Assembly: GCF_028583425.1 (NCBI RefSeq)
Contig: NC_072805.1
Coordinates: 18,858,001 to 18,922,000 of the forward strand
Direction: 5' to 3'
Length of the DNA: 64,000 nucleotides
Source: Eublepharis macularius
Taxonomy: Eukaryota; Chordata; Lepidosauria; Squamata; Eublepharidae
In this document: piece after piece, positions 20,022-32,100 of the stretch
How positions within the stretch are numbered: position 1 is the stretch's first letter
How the letters are laid out: each line of letters opens with the position of its first letter
Position numbers and translations under genes: made by a program
Notes under the pieces: model-generated
Database searches by the model: none
Seen by the model: only the letters and a program-made list of their open reading frames with translations
Told to the model about the DNA's origin: nothing

Positions 20022-21353
20022 CATCCGCTGCCATTCTCCTGTGTGATCATCAGCAAGATTTTGTGTGTGTGTGTGTGTGTTGCAGAACTGTTGGACTTTT
20101 GAGGCTTGTGACCCTCAGAGAGAAGAGTATGGGTTTGGTTTCATTTTTTCCCCTGTGGCCCGGTGACTCTGTGTAAGGTATTGCTTCTAGGAGGCAGGCT
20201 GCCTTATGAGGTGGCTGAAACCCTGGAGCCCCACAGAGGCGAATGGAGGGGAGAGGAGGAGGGCTGTACTTCTGGGCTGTAGCCAGGGTGAGAGCACAAG
20301 GAAAGGGTCAGATGCACCCCAGCTGAGACCTCTGTTTGAAATACTCCAGAAATGTTACTTTTTAAAGACGGTATATGCAGTAGCCATCTTGGTGGGGAAC
20401 TCGTGTCTCATGATCCAAACCGCTCTTGCTATCAGGGCACAGCCCAAACAGTTTGGGTGGTGGTCAAAGGACTGCACGCTGGAATGAAGGAGAGCTCTGG
20501 AGATACCAAACTGTTAATTCTGGGCAATGATCTACACCCAGCTCAATGCATCACCGACAAAGGGAAAGGGGCATTTGTTCTGCATAAGCGAGTAAACTCG
20601 TTGGGTATCTGCAGTGGCCGCCATCCCTTTGGACCTGGAGGCAATCCTGACACATTTAAGACGGGGCTTCATCAATTCCTTGGGTTTATTAGCCCAGTGC
20701 CAGGACTGGGATGCAGAACAATAGCAGTGTGAGGTCTAAGAGATCAGCTAAGCCTCGCTCTCCTGTCCCAAGACCGGCCGTCTTGCACCAAGTGCCCTCG
20801 ATTGGTGCCTCTCCCATCACTCATGCCGCTTCTTCTTGACTCAGAGACTGGAAACGACACAATGCCACATGGGCATCACATTTGAAATCTTTGGTGGGTT
20901 GTGGCGGGGCTTTGGCGGGTTGTGGATCGGAGCAGATGAAGGCAGAGAGAGAGAATAGGAAATTGGCAGAATAGGGGGGGGAAGAGAATTTCCCAAGATC
21001 TGAACAGGTGGAAAGAAGTGTGGGCTCCTCTCCTCCAAATACCCCCGGATTCGGAACCATTCGACCAAAATTATATATTTGTAGAATTACACAGATATGA
21101 CATTCTGCTGTGGTCAAATGCAAAAGGGATCCAAAAATATGCTGAGGAATACTGTACATTCTCCTATGACTGTGTCGGATGACTCTGATCCTGGATTCCT
21201 TATTTATTTTTCGCAGCCTGTTAATTCTCAAGACCATATCAGTTTCTTCATGAGCTGCCTTCTGAATCCATTGCACTTCATTCCCCATAAGACAGTCAGT
21301 GGTACTCACTCCACAGCTTGCATTCCATGAACCAAAAGAGACATGTTCACTTC

Positions 21354-21759
21354 CAGGGCTTTTTTTTCAGCTGGAACGCAGTGGAACGGAGTTCCGGAAC
21401 CTCTTGAAAATGGTCACATGGCCGGTGGCCCCGCCCCCTGATCTCCAGACAGAGGGGAGATTAGACTGCCCTCCGCGCTGCTGGAGTGGCATGGAGGGCA
21501 ATCGAAACTCCCCTCTGTCTGGAGATCAGGAGGCGGGGCCACCAGCCATGTGACCATTTTCTCCGAGGGCGATTTAAACTTTTAAAAACTCCCCCTTGTT
21601 CCAGCTGACCCAAAGTGACGTCATTGTGCAGTCCTGGGAGTGCGCATGCACTTTCCACACACGCATATGGTACCAAAGGCACCACCTCCCGCCAAGAGTT
21701 GCCCCCTCTGCTGGCAACCCACTGAGTTCTACCACCTCTTCCCAGAAAAAAAAGCCCTG
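21354..21759. mobile_element. hAT-type MITE, CAGGGCTTTTTTTT family, copy 1
   Basis: The ends CAGGGCTTTTTTTTC and GAAAAAAAAGCCCTG form perfect 15-bp inverted repeats. An exact 8-bp target duplication, TTCACTTC, stands at 21346-21353 and 21760-21767. Inside, 21427-21459 and 21508-21540 form a long inverted repeat (arms of about 33 bp, core ATCTCCAGACAGAGGGGAG). It lies in the probable FA2H 3' UTR, where it would fold into a stable RNA hairpin. Confidence 0.92.
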
Positions 21760-22220
21760 TTCACTTCCATTCCTGGCTAGCAGTCTTCACCTCCAGGAAG
21801 CTCGCAGCTTACTCGTTCCTCTGGTGATAGCCGTTTCAAGGTGGGAAACACCTGCCAGCCACAAGTCCCACTGGGGCAAAGGTCTTGCTTGCCCACTTCC
21901 CTGAGACTCAGGGCAGGTGCCACATTGGGGAGCAGTGTTCAAAAGGGCCATAAGCTGCAAGTCAAAAGAGCCACATGTGGCTCCCGGGCCATTGAGTGGC
22001 TAGCACTGCTTTAACCCATTTTCATATATGCTTTGAATTCAACGGTTTGATCAGTGATGCTACAACAGATGGATAATTACAGACAGCAACAATAGAGATT
22101 GCAAATGAGCAGCAGGTCATATAATTCTACAATGTATCATTTTTGTCCTATTAATTGGGGGGAGACTCCCCACTCCTTTCCAAAGTCCACCAGCAATCGC
22201 CTCTGCTGTATCTTGGATGT

Positions 22221-22420
22221 GGACTGGGAAATTCCTAGAGATTTGGGGATGGCGCCTGGAGGGGGCAAGGTTTGGGGACGGGAGGACCTCGGTGGGGTAT
22301 AATGCCATACAGTCCATCTTCCAAAGCAGCCATTTTCTCCAGAGGAACTGATCCCTCTAGTCCGGAGATCACTTGTAATTGTGGGTGATCCTCTAGCCCC
22401 ACCTGGAGGTTGGCAACTAT
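22221..22420 (+). mobile_element. MITE of the GGTTGCCA family, truncated
   Basis: It runs from GACTGGGAAATTCCTAGAG to CACCTGGAGGTTGGCAACT and shares the GTATAATGCCATA and CAGCCATTTTCTCCAG blocks with the other copies. The left end is eroded. Confidence 0.6.
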
Positions 22421-23236
22421 AGCTGGAACTACCCTCACAGCTTGTGTTCTTGGATATCTCCGATGACAATGCTGTGCCCCACTCCTCAGACCGGTATGAT
22501 GCCCTGTCCCTCTAGCAGCACCTGTCCAATTTGCTCCACAACAAACCACCTTTCAGAGGTCGCTTTGTTATTGTTTTCAAGCAATGGGAGCTTGGAGAGA
22601 GAGAGACAGCAGGCCTACCCGGCACCTCAAATTGTTTGCAGCCCTGTGCTGTCATTTTGCCAGTGACTCCAGGAGCCAGAGGGTTGTGTCCTTGTGGGAT
22701 GGGAATGGAGGGGTAAATTCAAGAGGGAAGAGTTGGAAGGGTTCTGGCATGTGCCCTGTCAGACTGGGATGCCCTTTGATATCAGCCTCTCAGACCCTTT
22801 TTTGGGTAAGGGAGAAGCCGTCCCTCTGGAGTCCAACCACAGCAGGAACTGTGTGACCGCTGGCTCCTGTGGAAGAGGCAATCTTTCGCCAGTCTCTGCA
22901 GAATTTCTTTCTCCCCTAAATTGTACCCCGCACCAAATCCGGCTTCTTGAGCCATGCCACTCAGAGAGAGACCCGTTCCTGACAGACGAAGCGCCAAATT
23001 TGTCCCTTCTTGTCCCTTCCCTCCACCCTTTGTCCCACCCACCCCCGATGACGTTCACATGTACGAAAGCAAACAGTTGTGGTACTTATTATTCTGGAGC
23101 CACTTCCTTGCCTCCGTATGGCACGCACACGCCATTGGCTACACCTGTACAGTTCTTTCTCCCACAAGGATTCTGAGCTACAAAACGACAAGGCTATCTC
23201 TGGGGAGAGACAGGACAAGAAGTCTCTCCCTTTCAA

Positions 23237-23420
23237 GAACATAAGTGGTGCTCTGCTGGATCAGACCAACGGGCCATATATTCCTGCGTCCTGCTTCACA
23301 AGGTAGCCATCCTGGAGTGATGGAACCATTCCAGAAAGAAATGGAACTGAGTCAGACCATTTGCTTGGGCCTGCCACTCGGGGGTAGAAAAACTCCTCCA
23401 AAGAGGAGTCTGTAATCAGG
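23237..23420 (-). mobile_element. CR1/L3-like LINE 3' fragment, degraded
   Basis: It starts AACATAAGTGGTGCTCTGCT followed by GGATCAGACCAACGGGCCAT, the same block as at 39378 and 57036. The rest is eroded. Confidence 0.4.
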
Positions 23421-24271
23421 CTTCCCCTTTGCTTTTAAGTTCTCCCCTTAAGCGCCTTCCTCTGCAAACTTTGCATCAGCTTGTATACCCGTTTAATTGT
23501 TCTGTCCCCCTGAGAATTCTGGGCATTTCCTTTTGGAAAAGATGCCCAGACTTTCAAAGTTACCGTTCTTGCAAGTCTGTAGCATAGATGGTGCGGAAGT
23601 TAATACGGGGATAGCCTGTTAAACCGAAGCGTTGGAGTAAGGCTCCATGTGTGAGGTGTCTTTGCTAACCTGCACGAAAGTGATTGATCCATCTTTTCTG
23701 GGACCCCCTTGTATCATTTGGGAATGGACTTTGCAGCTCGCTGCTCATATTGGACTTCATGCTGCACAGCATCCACAGGGAACTGAATGGCTGGTAAATT
23801 CCTATTGCCAGGGAGGCTTCTCCCAGCTGTGTAAGAGCGTAGCTCCAACTGGCCTTGCAAGGGTTTCTAAAAACCAAAGAGCAGCTCCAATTAATTTGAT
23901 GTCCTTCAGAATGCTGCTGGGTGTCCCTTCTCTCTTCTGGGACCTGGGACGATAAAGCTAGTTGGGGAAGGGCTGTGACCTCTGAGCCACAGGACGACCA
24001 CCTTGCTTTCTTTCTGCAGCTTTTAAAAAAAGAGCCGCCTTTTTCTTCCCTTCTCCCCATGTAGAGAGAACATCTCATGGGTTTGGGGCCCCTGTCTTTT
24101 CTAACCTTGCGTGCGCACACTTACCAGTGCTCGTGCCTTAATGGTTTTGTAAACTTTTTTTTAAAAAAAAAAATACTCCAATGAAAGCCATTGCAAAGAA
24201 ATGCATTTTTCCCAGACCTTGTGATTTCTTCCCTCTCCCCACCTTTTTTTGCATAAATATTTAAAATTTGG

Positions 24272-24277
24272 AATAAA
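24272..24277 (+). terminator. FA2H: Candidate FA2H poly(A) signal, AATAAA
   Basis: AATAAA lies in an A/T-rich stretch. A second AATAAA at 24337-24342 stands just before a (TG)n run, which is a common downstream element. This is inferred, with no transcript support. Confidence 0.45.
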
Positions 24278-24348
24278 GTTATATATAAAAAAAATATACC
24301 TGACCTGATTGTACATAGATTGTGTATATTTTGGAAAATAAACCTTTT

Positions 24349-24352
<4 letters not shown>

Positions 24353-24396
<44 letters not shown>
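24353..24396. repeat. (TG)n microsatellite
   Basis: About 22 uninterrupted TG units just downstream of the second candidate FA2H poly(A) signal. Likely length-variable. Confidence 0.95.
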
Positions 24397-24399
<3 letters not shown>

Positions 24400-24710
24400 C
24401 CCTGCTTGATGACGTTGTCGGAGAAAGAGTGCAAAACAACGGTCTTGCCCCTTTTTGGGCCAAGTACCATTTTCAAAGACCCACCACAAGTGCATTGCGA
24501 TGATCTTGAGGTTAACAGGTATATAACCACCCCAGTCTCTTGGAGGTTGAAACTGATGAACCATGTGAAACTGGGGGAGCAGGCAGCTCTGTTGCGATGT
24601 ACAGTATTCTACCATAATGTGTACACCTATGAAGTGCCTACTTGTGGCAAGTTGCATGGTGGTGTTTGTGTTTTTAAACATAAGTGCTTTTCACATGCAC
24701 TAATATGGGT

Positions 24711-25005
24711 AGGTAAAGGTAGTCCCCTGTGCAAGCACCGAGTCATTACTGACCCATGGGGGGACGTTGCATCACGACGTTTTCTTGGCAGATTTTTTAC
24801 GGGGTTGTTTGCCATTGCCTTCCCCAGTCATCTACACTTTACCCCCAGGAAACTGGGTACTCATTTTACCGACCCCAGAAGGATGGAAGGCTGAGTCATC
24901 CTTGAGCCGGTTACCTGAACCCGGCTTCAGATAGGATTGAACTCAGGTCACGAGCAAGAGCTTGGGCTGCAGTACTGCCGCTTACCACTCCACGCCACGG
25001 GGCTT
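24711..25005 (-). mobile_element. Sauria SINE, near full length
   Basis: In reverse complement it has a tRNA-like head (GGCAGTACTGCAGCCCAAGC), a central part (CAGCCTTCCATCCTTCTGGG) and the Bov-B-like tail (CGGTGCTTGCACAGGGGACT). A 12-bp target duplication, ACTAATATGGGT, lies at 24699-24710 and 25006-25017. Confidence 0.92.
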
Positions 25006-25967
25006 ACTAATATGGGTGATTGGCCCCAAACTGTAGCCTTTTCAGCATGGTTTGTGAGGGGCTTTTTCTTCCAAGTACCTTGCATCACTGGCTAGACATA
25101 GCGAGGCCCGAGAGCGACTAGCAGAAATCACAACACATTCAGCATTGTCTGGCGTGATCTTGAACTGGCATCCAAGGTATGCTTATGTTGCAAGATGAGT
25201 GCAATCCCTGGTGGAGCTTACATTCTAGGGGAGCCGAGTACCTGCACCATACAGAAAAGTTTTCCGTTCTAGGTCTCTCCTGCTGTGGAAGACTTTTCCC
25301 CGCCTGAGACACTGGACATCCACTACTAGTCACAGTAGATGCTGATCTAAACCAATCAAATCTGACTTGGTATAAAAAATATTTTCCTGGTTAGCATATC
25401 TAGAATCTACAAGTATTGGTTTTTATTACTAGGTGAACACACCAAGGCATTCTTTTTTACTTTAGTTCATCTATTTCCTGGGTTAATTAGGCACAAGAGA
25501 AAGGTGGAGTCATATGGAGCTTCTGCACCATCTTGTGGTCATTTGTTAGAACTACTACTGTGGGTAAAATAATATTACCCTACAGTATGAGACCAAGATC
25601 TGCAGCCAGCCAGTTAAGAATGCCTTGTAAAACACGGGGGTCAAAGGCAGCTTCTTTGCAGAGGGCTTGTCAGTTTTATACTTCGCACAAATAAAATTGG
25701 CACAGGTTGTTCTGTAACTTTTGTTACTTAGGGGGAGGCGAACGATGTTCAACCTTGTCCCCAACTAAATGATTACCAGATACCGCCACAAGTTCTTAAG
25801 AATTTTCTCAGAAACATAAACCTAGAAGCATGTTCTTTTTTCATGAAAGCGGAGCTTCCCATCCAGAGTTGGCATTATTATTACATGACACTGACTCTTG
25901 GAAAGTTAAGATTGATTTGGCCATAAAAGGCAACAGAAGGGAGGAAACATGACACGGTTTGAAGTGG

Positions 25968-26195
25968 TTAAAAGCAGCAGGAGCAGGACTCTAATCTGGA
26001 GAGCCAGGTTTGATTCCCCACTCCTGCACCTGAAGCCAGTTGGGTGACCTTGGGTCAGTCACAGTTTCTAGGAGCTCTCTCAGCCCACCCACCTCACAGG
26101 GTGATTGTTGTTGTGGGGATAACAGACTTTGTAAACTGCTCTGAGTGGGTGTTAAGTTGTCCCAAAAGGTGGCATATAAATTGAATGTTGTTAAA
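25968..26195 (+). mobile_element. CORE/MIR-type SINE
   Basis: Head GACTCTAATCTGGAGAGCC with B box GGTTTGATTCC, core GGGTGACCTTGGGTCAGTCA, then AACTGCTCTGAGTGGGTGTT and an AATG-type tail. The same family as the SINE at 12657. Confidence 0.8.
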
Positions 26196-26734
26196 ATTCT
26201 GAGCCCTGTGCCTCAAGTTGCATTTAGTTGGTTAACCTTTAGAAAAATGTTCAAATTAACACTGAGAAAATTTTTTCCAGCCTCAAGACAGCAGCCTTTT
26301 TAGGCACCCTTTTTTTTTAAAGGGCTGGCCCCTTTCAGAGTCAAAGCATGCCGTCACAAACCACCTCTCCTGAGGCAGGTGCATCAATATTTACCTCACT
26401 GGGGAACCTTTTGTGTACTGATGCCCAGTGGGGAAAAAATCATCTTCATGGGGCCATTTCAGTTTAGGACGCTAGTATGAAAGACTTAAAGCCTGTCTTT
26501 GTGTTTCTGGGGCAAACAGAGTCCCTTGCCCCTGAGAATCTAAGGTTGAACAGGGAGTGCCCAGTGTGAATGGTTGACAGCCCTATATTGTAACAATAAA
26601 CCACGTATTGCTGAGTTAGTGTGTCCATCACAAGTCTTGTCACCTCATTTCTCCCCTTTTCTGCTATCCAGGCATGAAGCCTGAGATAGTATTCTGGTAG
26701 CAGTTCATTTACATGGATGTTACCCCATTGTAGC

Positions 26735-26797
26735 CCAACTCTAGGGGGTTGGACTAGATGGTCTGTATGGCCCCTTCCAACTCTATGATTCCATGAT
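26735..26797 (+). mobile_element. CR1 3' terminal stub
   Basis: GGGTTGGACTAGATGGTCTG, then CCCCTTCCAACTCTATGATT and CCATGATTC: the last bases of a CR1 3' UTR. Confidence 0.7.
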
Positions 26798-26808
26798 TCT
26801 TGTATAGG

Positions 26809-27139
26809 CAGGGATTTTTTTCAGTGGGAACATGGTGGAACAGAGTTCCGGCACCTCTTAAAAATGGTCACATGACCGGTGGCCCCGCCCCCTGATCTCC
26901 AGACAGAGGGGAGTTTAGATTGCCTTCCGCGCTGCCAAGCAGCACAGAAGGCAATCTAAACTTCCCTCTGTCTGGAGATCAGGGGGAGGGGCCACTGGCC
27001 ATGGGACCATTTTTGCCAAGGGCAATTTAAACTTTAAAAAACTCCCCCCTTGTTCCAGCTGACCCAAAGTGATGTCATTGTGCGGTCTTGAGTTCCACCA
27101 CTGAGTTCCACCACCTCTTTTCCCAGGAAAAAAGCCCTG
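26809..27139. mobile_element. hAT-type MITE, CAGGGCTTTTTTTT family, copy 2
   Basis: Starts CAGGGATTTTTTTCAG and ends AAAAAAGCCCTG. An 8-bp target duplication, TGTATAGG at 26801-26808 and AGTATAGG at 27140-27147, has one mismatch. The internal CTGATCTCCAGACAGAGGGG inverted repeat is shared with copy 1. Confidence 0.88.
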
Positions 27140-27450
27140 AGTATAGGTATAATACCCAATCCTGAGGTGACTGAGGTGACTTGTATTTGTTGCCCTGAAA
27201 AACCTGTGTTCAATATGTAATATGACTCCATTTGATTTCTATTAACTCTTTTACCAGCTGCTTCATTATCACAATGCAAAATCAATCTCCAGTACAGTTA
27301 ACAAAGCTCTGCTTTGAGTTCAAGCAACACTTGGCCATAACACCAGAGGATGGGGCATCCTAAAACCGCCTGCATGTTCCTGGAGGACCAGCAGGCAAGA
27401 TGATAGAGAACATCTCCATTAGAACATCCAAAATTGATTTCACACAAAAT

Positions 27451-27456
27451 TTTATT
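27451..27456 (-). terminator. CIAPIN1: Candidate CIAPIN1 poly(A) signal
   Basis: AATAAA on the minus strand followed by a T/G-rich stretch (TTTTGTGTG). Inferred from sequence only. Confidence 0.45.
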
Positions 27457-29052
27457 CTGGAATAGTCACGGTCAGTTCACAGTGCTACAATGGATGCAGC
27501 TGATACAGTCAACCTACTGCATTCTTCAGTCTGCCCCCCACCCACCCCTGCCAACTTCAAATACAGTGGCACACCAAGCATCCATGTGAAGACTGGCAAA
27601 GCACTCTTGAAGTAGGGGAAGGCCCTCTTCTTGCTGCCACTGCCATTGACTGTTAGCCCTCCCTGTTCCTTGGGAGTCTCTCCCAGTTCCAGGGCACTTG
27701 ACTTGGGGAGCAACTGCCCTAAGAAGGATTTCGGTAGCTCTGGCTTTGCAGTCAGGTGTGCGAGAAAGAATCATTGCAAACAACTTCATTTACTACAGCC
27801 TCAACTTAGAGTACAATGCAAACAGTCTAAAGGTTACAAGCTAAAGTAAATAAAAAGAGAACAAGTACTAACCAAAAAGGAACTTACAGGTGCTGGACAT
27901 CAGCCCCATCCACACAGACAGCAGTCTTTGAGGAGACACCTCACATGGGCTCTCAGACAAGGTACCCAATCTGCTCTTAAGGTTCTGGACCCCAAAAGCC
28001 CAGGAGCACTTCCTTGCCCAATCCTGAGGTGGCTGCAGAAAGGGTGCTGCCTTTTTAACACAGGAATGCTATGGAGCTTCCCTCCTGAGCGAGCAAGCTG
28101 CTTCCCAGGCTGCCCCCTGCCTAGTGGCAACATGCAAGAACCAGGCACCATAAAAGGGACAGTTGGCTTTTCCCTCCATGACAAATTGTACTACGCAAAA
28201 TTAAAAAAAAAATGTTTTTGCAGCAACAACAACAACAACAACAACAAAAAAGAGCTTAACTCCACTCCCTTCTGCTGCGAAGAATCCATTGCTGGGCTAC
28301 CACTACTGAATAATAAAAAAATTATACTAACTCTAAAGAAGCCGCCATCGGCAACTATTCAGCAAAATACCACTAGTGCCAAGCATGTATCATATGGAGA
28401 ATTATGGCTGGCCTAGGCCCATTGATTCCAACAGACTTAGCCCAGAGTAAAACTGCATGGGACTGCACCATCCCTCAAAAACTCATCATCACGCTATTCT
28501 GGTCAGTAAGTTTCCCAGTGTGATAGGCTTTCACTGCTATTTCACCAGTGGAAATCAAAACGTCAGCTAAGCGGGGATGGTCTATTCCCTGAAATGAGAG
28601 GTGGGACGGAGATGGTTCTACTCACAACTTTAATTCTGGATCCTCCTATGGTGGTCTCAGTATTATGCTTTTGCAGTTCTGCATTTGGCGCACACACAAA
28701 AAATCCTGGGACGGCAGCTCAGCAAGGCACAGCAGCCCTTGGTGCCTGCTCTAGAGGTCTTGGGTAAACAAAGGGCACGTTGCCAGTAAAGAGAGACAAC
28801 CCCGTCGCCTAGGGACGTCACAATGGCCAGTGCTTAGGTTAAGAACCACTAATATTCACAACTGTATCTTGATGATGTATCTGCTACATGGATGCTAGTC
28901 TGGAATGCGAGTTTCCCCTTATTTGCATACAGCTGTCCATCTGTCTTCAGGCTGCCTGAAGTTTTGTGTCTGAGTTTTGCCAGCAGAGCAAGGCACCTGA
29001 ATGCCATCAAGCAGCTGCAGGCCAAAAAGAGGCTTTGGTATCATCACCCATC
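27451..29052 (-). other. CIAPIN1: Probable CIAPIN1 3' UTR
   Basis: On the minus strand the first convincing AATAAA after the stop codon is at 27456-27451, in CCAGAATAAAATTTTGTGTG, giving a 1.6-kb 3' UTR. An (AAC)n run lies at 28224-28246. No other feature is recognised in this stretch. Confidence 0.5.
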
Positions 29053-29163
29053 TCAGGCATCATGCAGGTTGTTTTCGTTCAGGAGGATCTTCTCCCCAGG
29101 TTTAAAAGCTGGCTTGCCAAGATAAGGGCAGCTGGCACAGCGGAACGCATCCCCCAGGTAACA
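29053..29163 (-). CDS. CIAPIN1: CIAPIN1 exon 9 (last coding exon)
   Basis: Residues 273-308 ([33 protein letters not shown]) and TGA at 29055-29053. It holds the last three cysteines of the twin CX2C motif. Acceptor TCTGTGCAG. Confidence 0.95.
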   Translation of the reverse strand, partial: CYLGDAFRCASCPYLGKPAFKPGEKILLNENNLHDA

Positions 29164-32100
29164 CTGCACAGAGGAGAGAGAGAGTCAGCTTCACTCCAGA
29201 GGCAAAGAAGTACAGTTTCACCGTTTTCACTGGTTTCATTGCAGAGAGTGGCTTGCACTAGATATTGCTCTAAAAACCCTGCTAAAGCACATTGAAAAGA
29301 CTTTTCATAACAGCCATTTGGTGGTGGTGACAATACCGGTATCCAAATTTCAAAACCTGCCTACAGGCTCAACAAGATTAGGAAGCCCTTGTCATGGATA
29401 TGGCTTGAACTATAGGAAAACAGTTGCTGGATATGATCAAGCAAGTCATAGAAGATTGCTTCGCACAAAGAAACAGGGCTAGCCAAACCCCATAACTAGA
29501 CATGCCACAGAGGGAGTCTAGAGACCTAGAATAGAACAATCTTGGATAGGTGCATGAAACAATGGAGTATAACACAGTTGTATGCCCTCATGTAGATTAG
29601 AAGAGCCGTCTAACTCATGTCACTATATACAATATAGTAAGGCTCAGGTGCAGAGCATGTCTGGAAATGGCAAGACGGTCTAACTTCACAGAAGCTGGTG
29701 ATATTACTCATGGATAGATATGTTAGTTGAGGACCAAAAGATATTCACGTGCATGAGAAGACTTGTAATCACTAATTTTGCATAGTCTTGATTAAGGTAA
29801 GAGGTAGCAAGAATGAACTATTTTTATATATTTTGTTCCAAATTTGGATAACCTTATCTGGTGTTTGAAGTTATAAATTAGCCAAGAATGTGAGTCCCTT
29901 TGAAGTGGGACAGATAGCTATTGTAAGGAGATAAGTTCTGTAACCCTATAAATTTGACAAGTTGAATTGATCAGAAACTTCATCCTAAAAGGGGCTCCTT
30001 GCCTGTGACCTTATTATCTTTGGGTAAGATTGGGGGGGATGGGGCGGGGGGGACTCATGTAATTGATTTCCTTAATGGTCTTTGTAACTGTTACAACGGA
30101 TGGTATGATTTTCTGTTGATAGAGTGGTTATTAAGAATACTAAATAATCATCAGGCTTAGAACGGAAGCAGAGATTCTGTGATAGTATTACTTGTGTACT
30201 ATTATCAGGTAACGAACCTAAAACATTATCTGTGGCATTTTACCTCTTACAGGGAGTTAAATTATTTGATATAGGAAAGCTAACTAGACGCTTGCAGCTT
30301 CCTAAGTGCACACCTATCAGGCCTAACCAGAATCATCCATAACACCCTGCATTAGTCAATCAGCCACTGCTGGTTTGGTTCCTTTACTAGGGCAACTCTT
30401 AGCCAAACCTAGGACAAGCCAACCAGGGCCTGATGAGGGACAAACACACATGATACCACATGGAGATGGCCAAGTAAAGAGGATGCAACTTATATTTTCT
30501 GTGCTGCTGGCACTTCACACATGGCCAGTACTTCCAAAGGTTCTCACTTCTGTGTAGCAAACTCCGTGTCACTTGTAATGAATGCATGTGTGTATTTTGC
30601 TGTGTGTACAAGCCTATAGAAGCTGTAGTGCTTCATACCACATGTATACATGGTGAAGAACATCATGGACAGAAAAATCTACCCTTCCCCTATATTAGAA
30701 CCTAGGGTCATCTGATGAAATTGTCAGGGACTAGATTCAGGACACACAAAAAGCAAGTGCTTCTTAACGTAACACACAATCAGCTCAGGAATTTACTGCC
30801 ACAAGATCTAGCGAAAATAACAATCTTAGAGATGCCTGGGTGCGTGTCGGGTCCTGCAAGGTTCCCTGGGCGGCTTTTTGCAAGAAAGAGAATCTGCGAT
30901 CCAATTCTCCACCGAGGAGAAAAGTGGTGTGTGCGCGCTTGCGTGGGGGGATTCTCTCTCCCCGTCTCTCTTGCAGAAAACGGCCCTGGATTTTCTGCCT
31001 CCTGTTACGTCCACCACCAGCAACCCACTCCTGAACTCCCAGAGGAAAACCCAAGCAGAGGCTTTTTGTAAGAGACAGAGAGAGAATCTTTCCCATTGCT
31101 CTTCCCCTGGCGGAGAATCGCATCAAAAGGCTGTTCTTTGTAAGATTACACTACCCAGGGAACCTTGCGGGACCTGACACGTGAAGAACACATTATCAGG
31201 TGTCTTGTGCAGTTTGGCTCTTAGATTGCTTTAAATAGGGGACTAGGCAAACTCACAGAGGATGAACTTCTCAACAGCTATTTGGTATGATGGCAAAGTG
31301 GAACCTTCAAATTCAGAGGCAGTGAGAGCTCTGAAAACCAACAGCAAAGGAAGGCTGCCACCACCATGCCTGCTGACAGCTTTTTCAGAGGCCACGGTGA
31401 GAAACAGCATGCTGGGCCAGATGGACATTTGGTCTGATGTAGCCATGTTGTTCTTTATATTTCAAGACACACTGATCACGTCTGCAAGGTATATGCTATT
31501 CCCTACACTGAAGTAGTAAGGAATTTTGTGAGGGTGGTTGTGTAGTGGTTAAGGTGCCAGATGAGCATCAGCACCAGGTCTACCTAGGTTCAAATACCCA
31601 GTTGACCAGGAGCTTCCTAGGTGACTTTTGGCCAGTTGAGCTCAGTCTCTCTCTCTCTCTCTCTCTCTCAGTTGAACCTACCTCAAGAATAAGATGGAGG
31701 AAAGGAGAATGGTATAAGGCTATCCTGAACCTCTTGGAGGAAATGGCAGGAATAAAAATGAAACAAATACACATGAACAGTCTTATGTAGCTGGCATTAA
31801 ATCCTAAACACTCCTAGATTAAAAAAAAAAACTCCTCTAGGAACAAGTGAAGTGAATGTACATCCCTTACATTTCCACAAGCTGATTTTGGCTGCGAGTT
31901 CTCCTTCTCCTTCTCCAGCTCTTCGGCAAGACCACACGTGCTACAGAAGAAACAGGAGGATACAAGTTGATTGGTCAGAGTAGCCATTACACAGCAGTTT
32001 CCAAAGCAACGAGGTGTGGGACTCCTATAGTGACACCTTTGCATGGGGGATACCCTTGCACTCTGGGAACAACACACATTACATTTGTTCCCAACGTGTC

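Larger units (their letters stand above)
20022..24342 (+). other. FA2H: Probable long FA2H 3' UTR
   Basis: No AATAAA is seen between the stop codon and 24272; a second one is at 24337. The T/A-rich sequence around 24240-24345 looks like a typical mRNA end, so the 3' UTR may run about 4.3 kb. It would then include a hAT-type MITE (21354-21759), a GGTTGCCA-family MITE (22221-22420) and a short CR1/L3-like piece near 23237. An earlier non-canonical poly(A) site cannot be excluded. Confidence 0.5.
24397..27450. other. Intergenic DNA between converging FA2H and CIAPIN1
   Basis: Beyond a Sauria SINE, a CORE SINE, a CR1 stub and a hAT MITE I see no gene, RNA gene or clear regulatory site. Stretches 25018-25967 and 26196-26734 hold nothing recognisable. 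Confidence 0.6.
29164..31870 (-). other. CIAPIN1: CIAPIN1 intron 8
   Basis: Holds a long-TIR element (30845-31179), a CORE-type SINE (31528-31760) and a (CT)n run (31646-31669). Nothing recognised at 29164-30844. Confidence 0.8.

Noticed and set aside
24322-24894. A 190-codon plus-strand open frame starting near the FA2H end
   Set aside because: Its start is a translated (TG)n microsatellite and its end runs into a Sauria SINE; no protein-like features.
30845-31179. A solo LTR (TG...CA ends)
   Set aside because: Terminal inverted repeats of about 26 bp are too long for an LTR and no 4-6 bp target duplication is seen.
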